Assembly: GCA_012270665.1 (NCBI GenBank)
Contig: JAAXHY010000133.1
Location: 1-5,994, forward strand
Reading direction: 5' to 3'
DNA length: 5,994 bases
DNA from: Dehalococcoidia bacterium
GTDB lineage: Bacteria > Chloroflexota > Dehalococcoidia > SAR202 > UBA11138
In this document: positions 5,224 to 5,994 of the stretch, piece by piece
Layout of the letters: every line of letters starts with the position of its first letter
How positions within the stretch are numbered: the stretch's first letter is position 1
Made by a program: the position numbers and the translations under genes
Notes under the pieces: generated by a model
What the model saw: the letters and a program-made list of their open reading frames with translations, nothing else
The model's database searches: none
Told to the model about the DNA's origin: nothing

Positions 5224-5994
5224 ATGGCTCAGACACTGGTAATTGACGGTCTCAAGCCCCGCGTGTTGCCGATCAACCTCCGGCAGAGCGGCAACAGCGA
5301 CGCGCGGATGCTGATTTCCACTCGTGTCAGGAAATCGCCTTGGTGGCATATGTCCAAGGCCGCCGGCTGCCGCGCCTATACCGTGTACAACCACCTGTAC
5401 CATCCGCGCGCCTACATCGCGCCCGAGGACGGCGGGCTGATGGAGGAGTACAGGTACCTGACCCAGCGCGTCAGCATATGGGATGTGGCGGTCGAGCGTC
5501 AGATTTGCGTCAAAGGCCCTGACGCCGCCGACTTCGTGAACCTGCTGATAACCCGCGACGTACACTCGCTGATGCCGACGATGCGCGCCCGCTACGTGAT
5601 TCTGTGCAACCAGTATGGCGGCGTCATAAACGACCCGGTGCTGCTCCGCGTCGCCGATGACGAATTCTGGTTCAGCATATCCGACTCCGACGTGCTTCTC
5701 TGGGCGCAGGGCGTGAACTCCTTCGCCAATTACAACGTGGACATACACGAGCTCGACGTGTCTCCCGTGCAGATACAGGGGCCTAAGTCCGCCGCGCTGT
5801 TGGAGAAGATGTTCGGGCCACACATAAAGGACATCCCCTACTACGGCCTGCTCCACGATACCCTTAACGGACGTAGGGTCACCATTTCGCGCACCGGATT
5901 TTCGGCGGAGGTTGGCTTCGAGATATATCTACACGACGCCATCCGATACGCCGACGACATCTGGCCTCACATCCTGGAGCAGGGCGAGGAGTTC
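5224..5994 (+). CDS. DmdA-like THF-dependent demethylase of the GcvT family (partial, runs off right edge)
   Basis: Predicted cytoplasmic methyltransferase moving a methyl group from a small methylated substrate to THF, giving 5-methyl-THF if it acts like DMSP demethylase (DmdA). The frame is open for 257 codons to the window edge; DmdA is usually about 365-370 residues, so roughly the C-terminal third is missing. Signatures shared with DmdA and not with ordinary GcvT are RKSPWW (36-41, compare R-x-TPF), AYTVYNH (51-57), SIWDVAVERQ (84-93), GGVINDPVLL (132-141, with Asp137 at the conserved folate-site acid position) and DVSPVQIQGPKS (178-189). Two departures stand out. There is an N-terminal extension of about 30 residues before the usual start. 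Also, GFSAEVGFE (225-233) replaces the GWSKQGGFE-type motif I associate with known DmdA. The substrate may therefore be DMSP or another methylated sulfur, nitrogen or oxygen compound. It follows metF by 133 bases on the same strand. Confidence 0.82.
   Translation, partial: MAQTLVIDGLKPRVLPINLRQSGNSDARMLISTRVRKSPWWHMSKAAGCRAYTVYNHLYHPRAYIAPEDGGLMEEYRYLTQRVSIWDVAVERQICVKGPDAADFVNLLITRDVHSLMPTMRARYVILCNQYGGVINDPVLLRVADDEFWFSISDSDVLLWAQGVNSFANYNVDIHELDVSPVQIQGPKSAALLEKMFGPHIKDIPYYGLLHDTLNGRRVTISRTGFSAEVGFEIYLHDAIRYADDIWPHILEQGEEF

Noticed and set aside
5224..5994. Ordinary glycine cleavage T protein (gcvT)
   Set aside because: The AYTVYNH, WDVAVERQ and NDP signatures are those of DmdA-type proteins, and no gcvH or gcvP is seen in the window.

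Overview
This is a GC-rich bacterial window (about 60% GC by eye) with one divergent gene start at the left edge and four consecutive plus-strand genes. The genes use ATG, GTG and TTG starts, each behind a clear Shine-Dalgarno sequence. I infer a free-living heterotroph that consumes methylated compounds. The mix of a dimethylglycine oxidase/dehydrogenase, a soluble reductive-dehalogenase-like cobalamin/Fe-S protein, a methylenetetrahydrofolate reductase and a DmdA-like demethylase would fit a marine Chloroflexota (Dehalococcoidia/SAR202-type) genome. That placement is a guess from gene content and was not tested by any search. No tRNA, rRNA, CRISPR array or mobile element is visible.

Layout. 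Positions 1-152 on the minus strand hold the start of a secreted protein: a clean signal peptide, then the window edge. Positions 153-387 are the divergent intergenic region, with weak promoter candidates in both directions. Positions 388-2856 encode an 822-residue two-part enzyme very like Arthrobacter globiformis dimethylglycine oxidase: a covalent-FAD amine oxidase fused to a folate-binding aminomethyltransferase domain, with every catalytic residue I can place present. Positions 2937-4187 encode a 416-residue reductive-dehalogenase/QueG-like protein with two 4Fe-4S motifs and no export signal. Positions 4218-5090 encode a 290-residue MetF-type methylenetetrahydrofolate reductase. Positions 5224-5994 encode the first 257 residues of a GcvT-family protein whose sequence signatures match the DMSP demethylase DmdA; it runs off the right edge.

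How the genes fit together. The dimethylglycine enzyme releases a methyl group as 5,10-methylene-THF. A DmdA-type enzyme releases one as 5-methyl-THF. Methylenetetrahydrofolate reductase interconverts exactly these two folates. The window therefore reads as a folate-linked demethylation (C1 salvage) cluster for methylated osmolytes such as glycine-betaine derivatives and DMSP-like compounds. The part not explained is the cobalamin/Fe-S protein placed between the dimethylglycine enzyme and the reductase, only 30 bases before the latter. Its role here is the most interesting open question, together with the true substrate of the DmdA-like enzyme, whose folate-side motif departs from the usual DmdA sequence.
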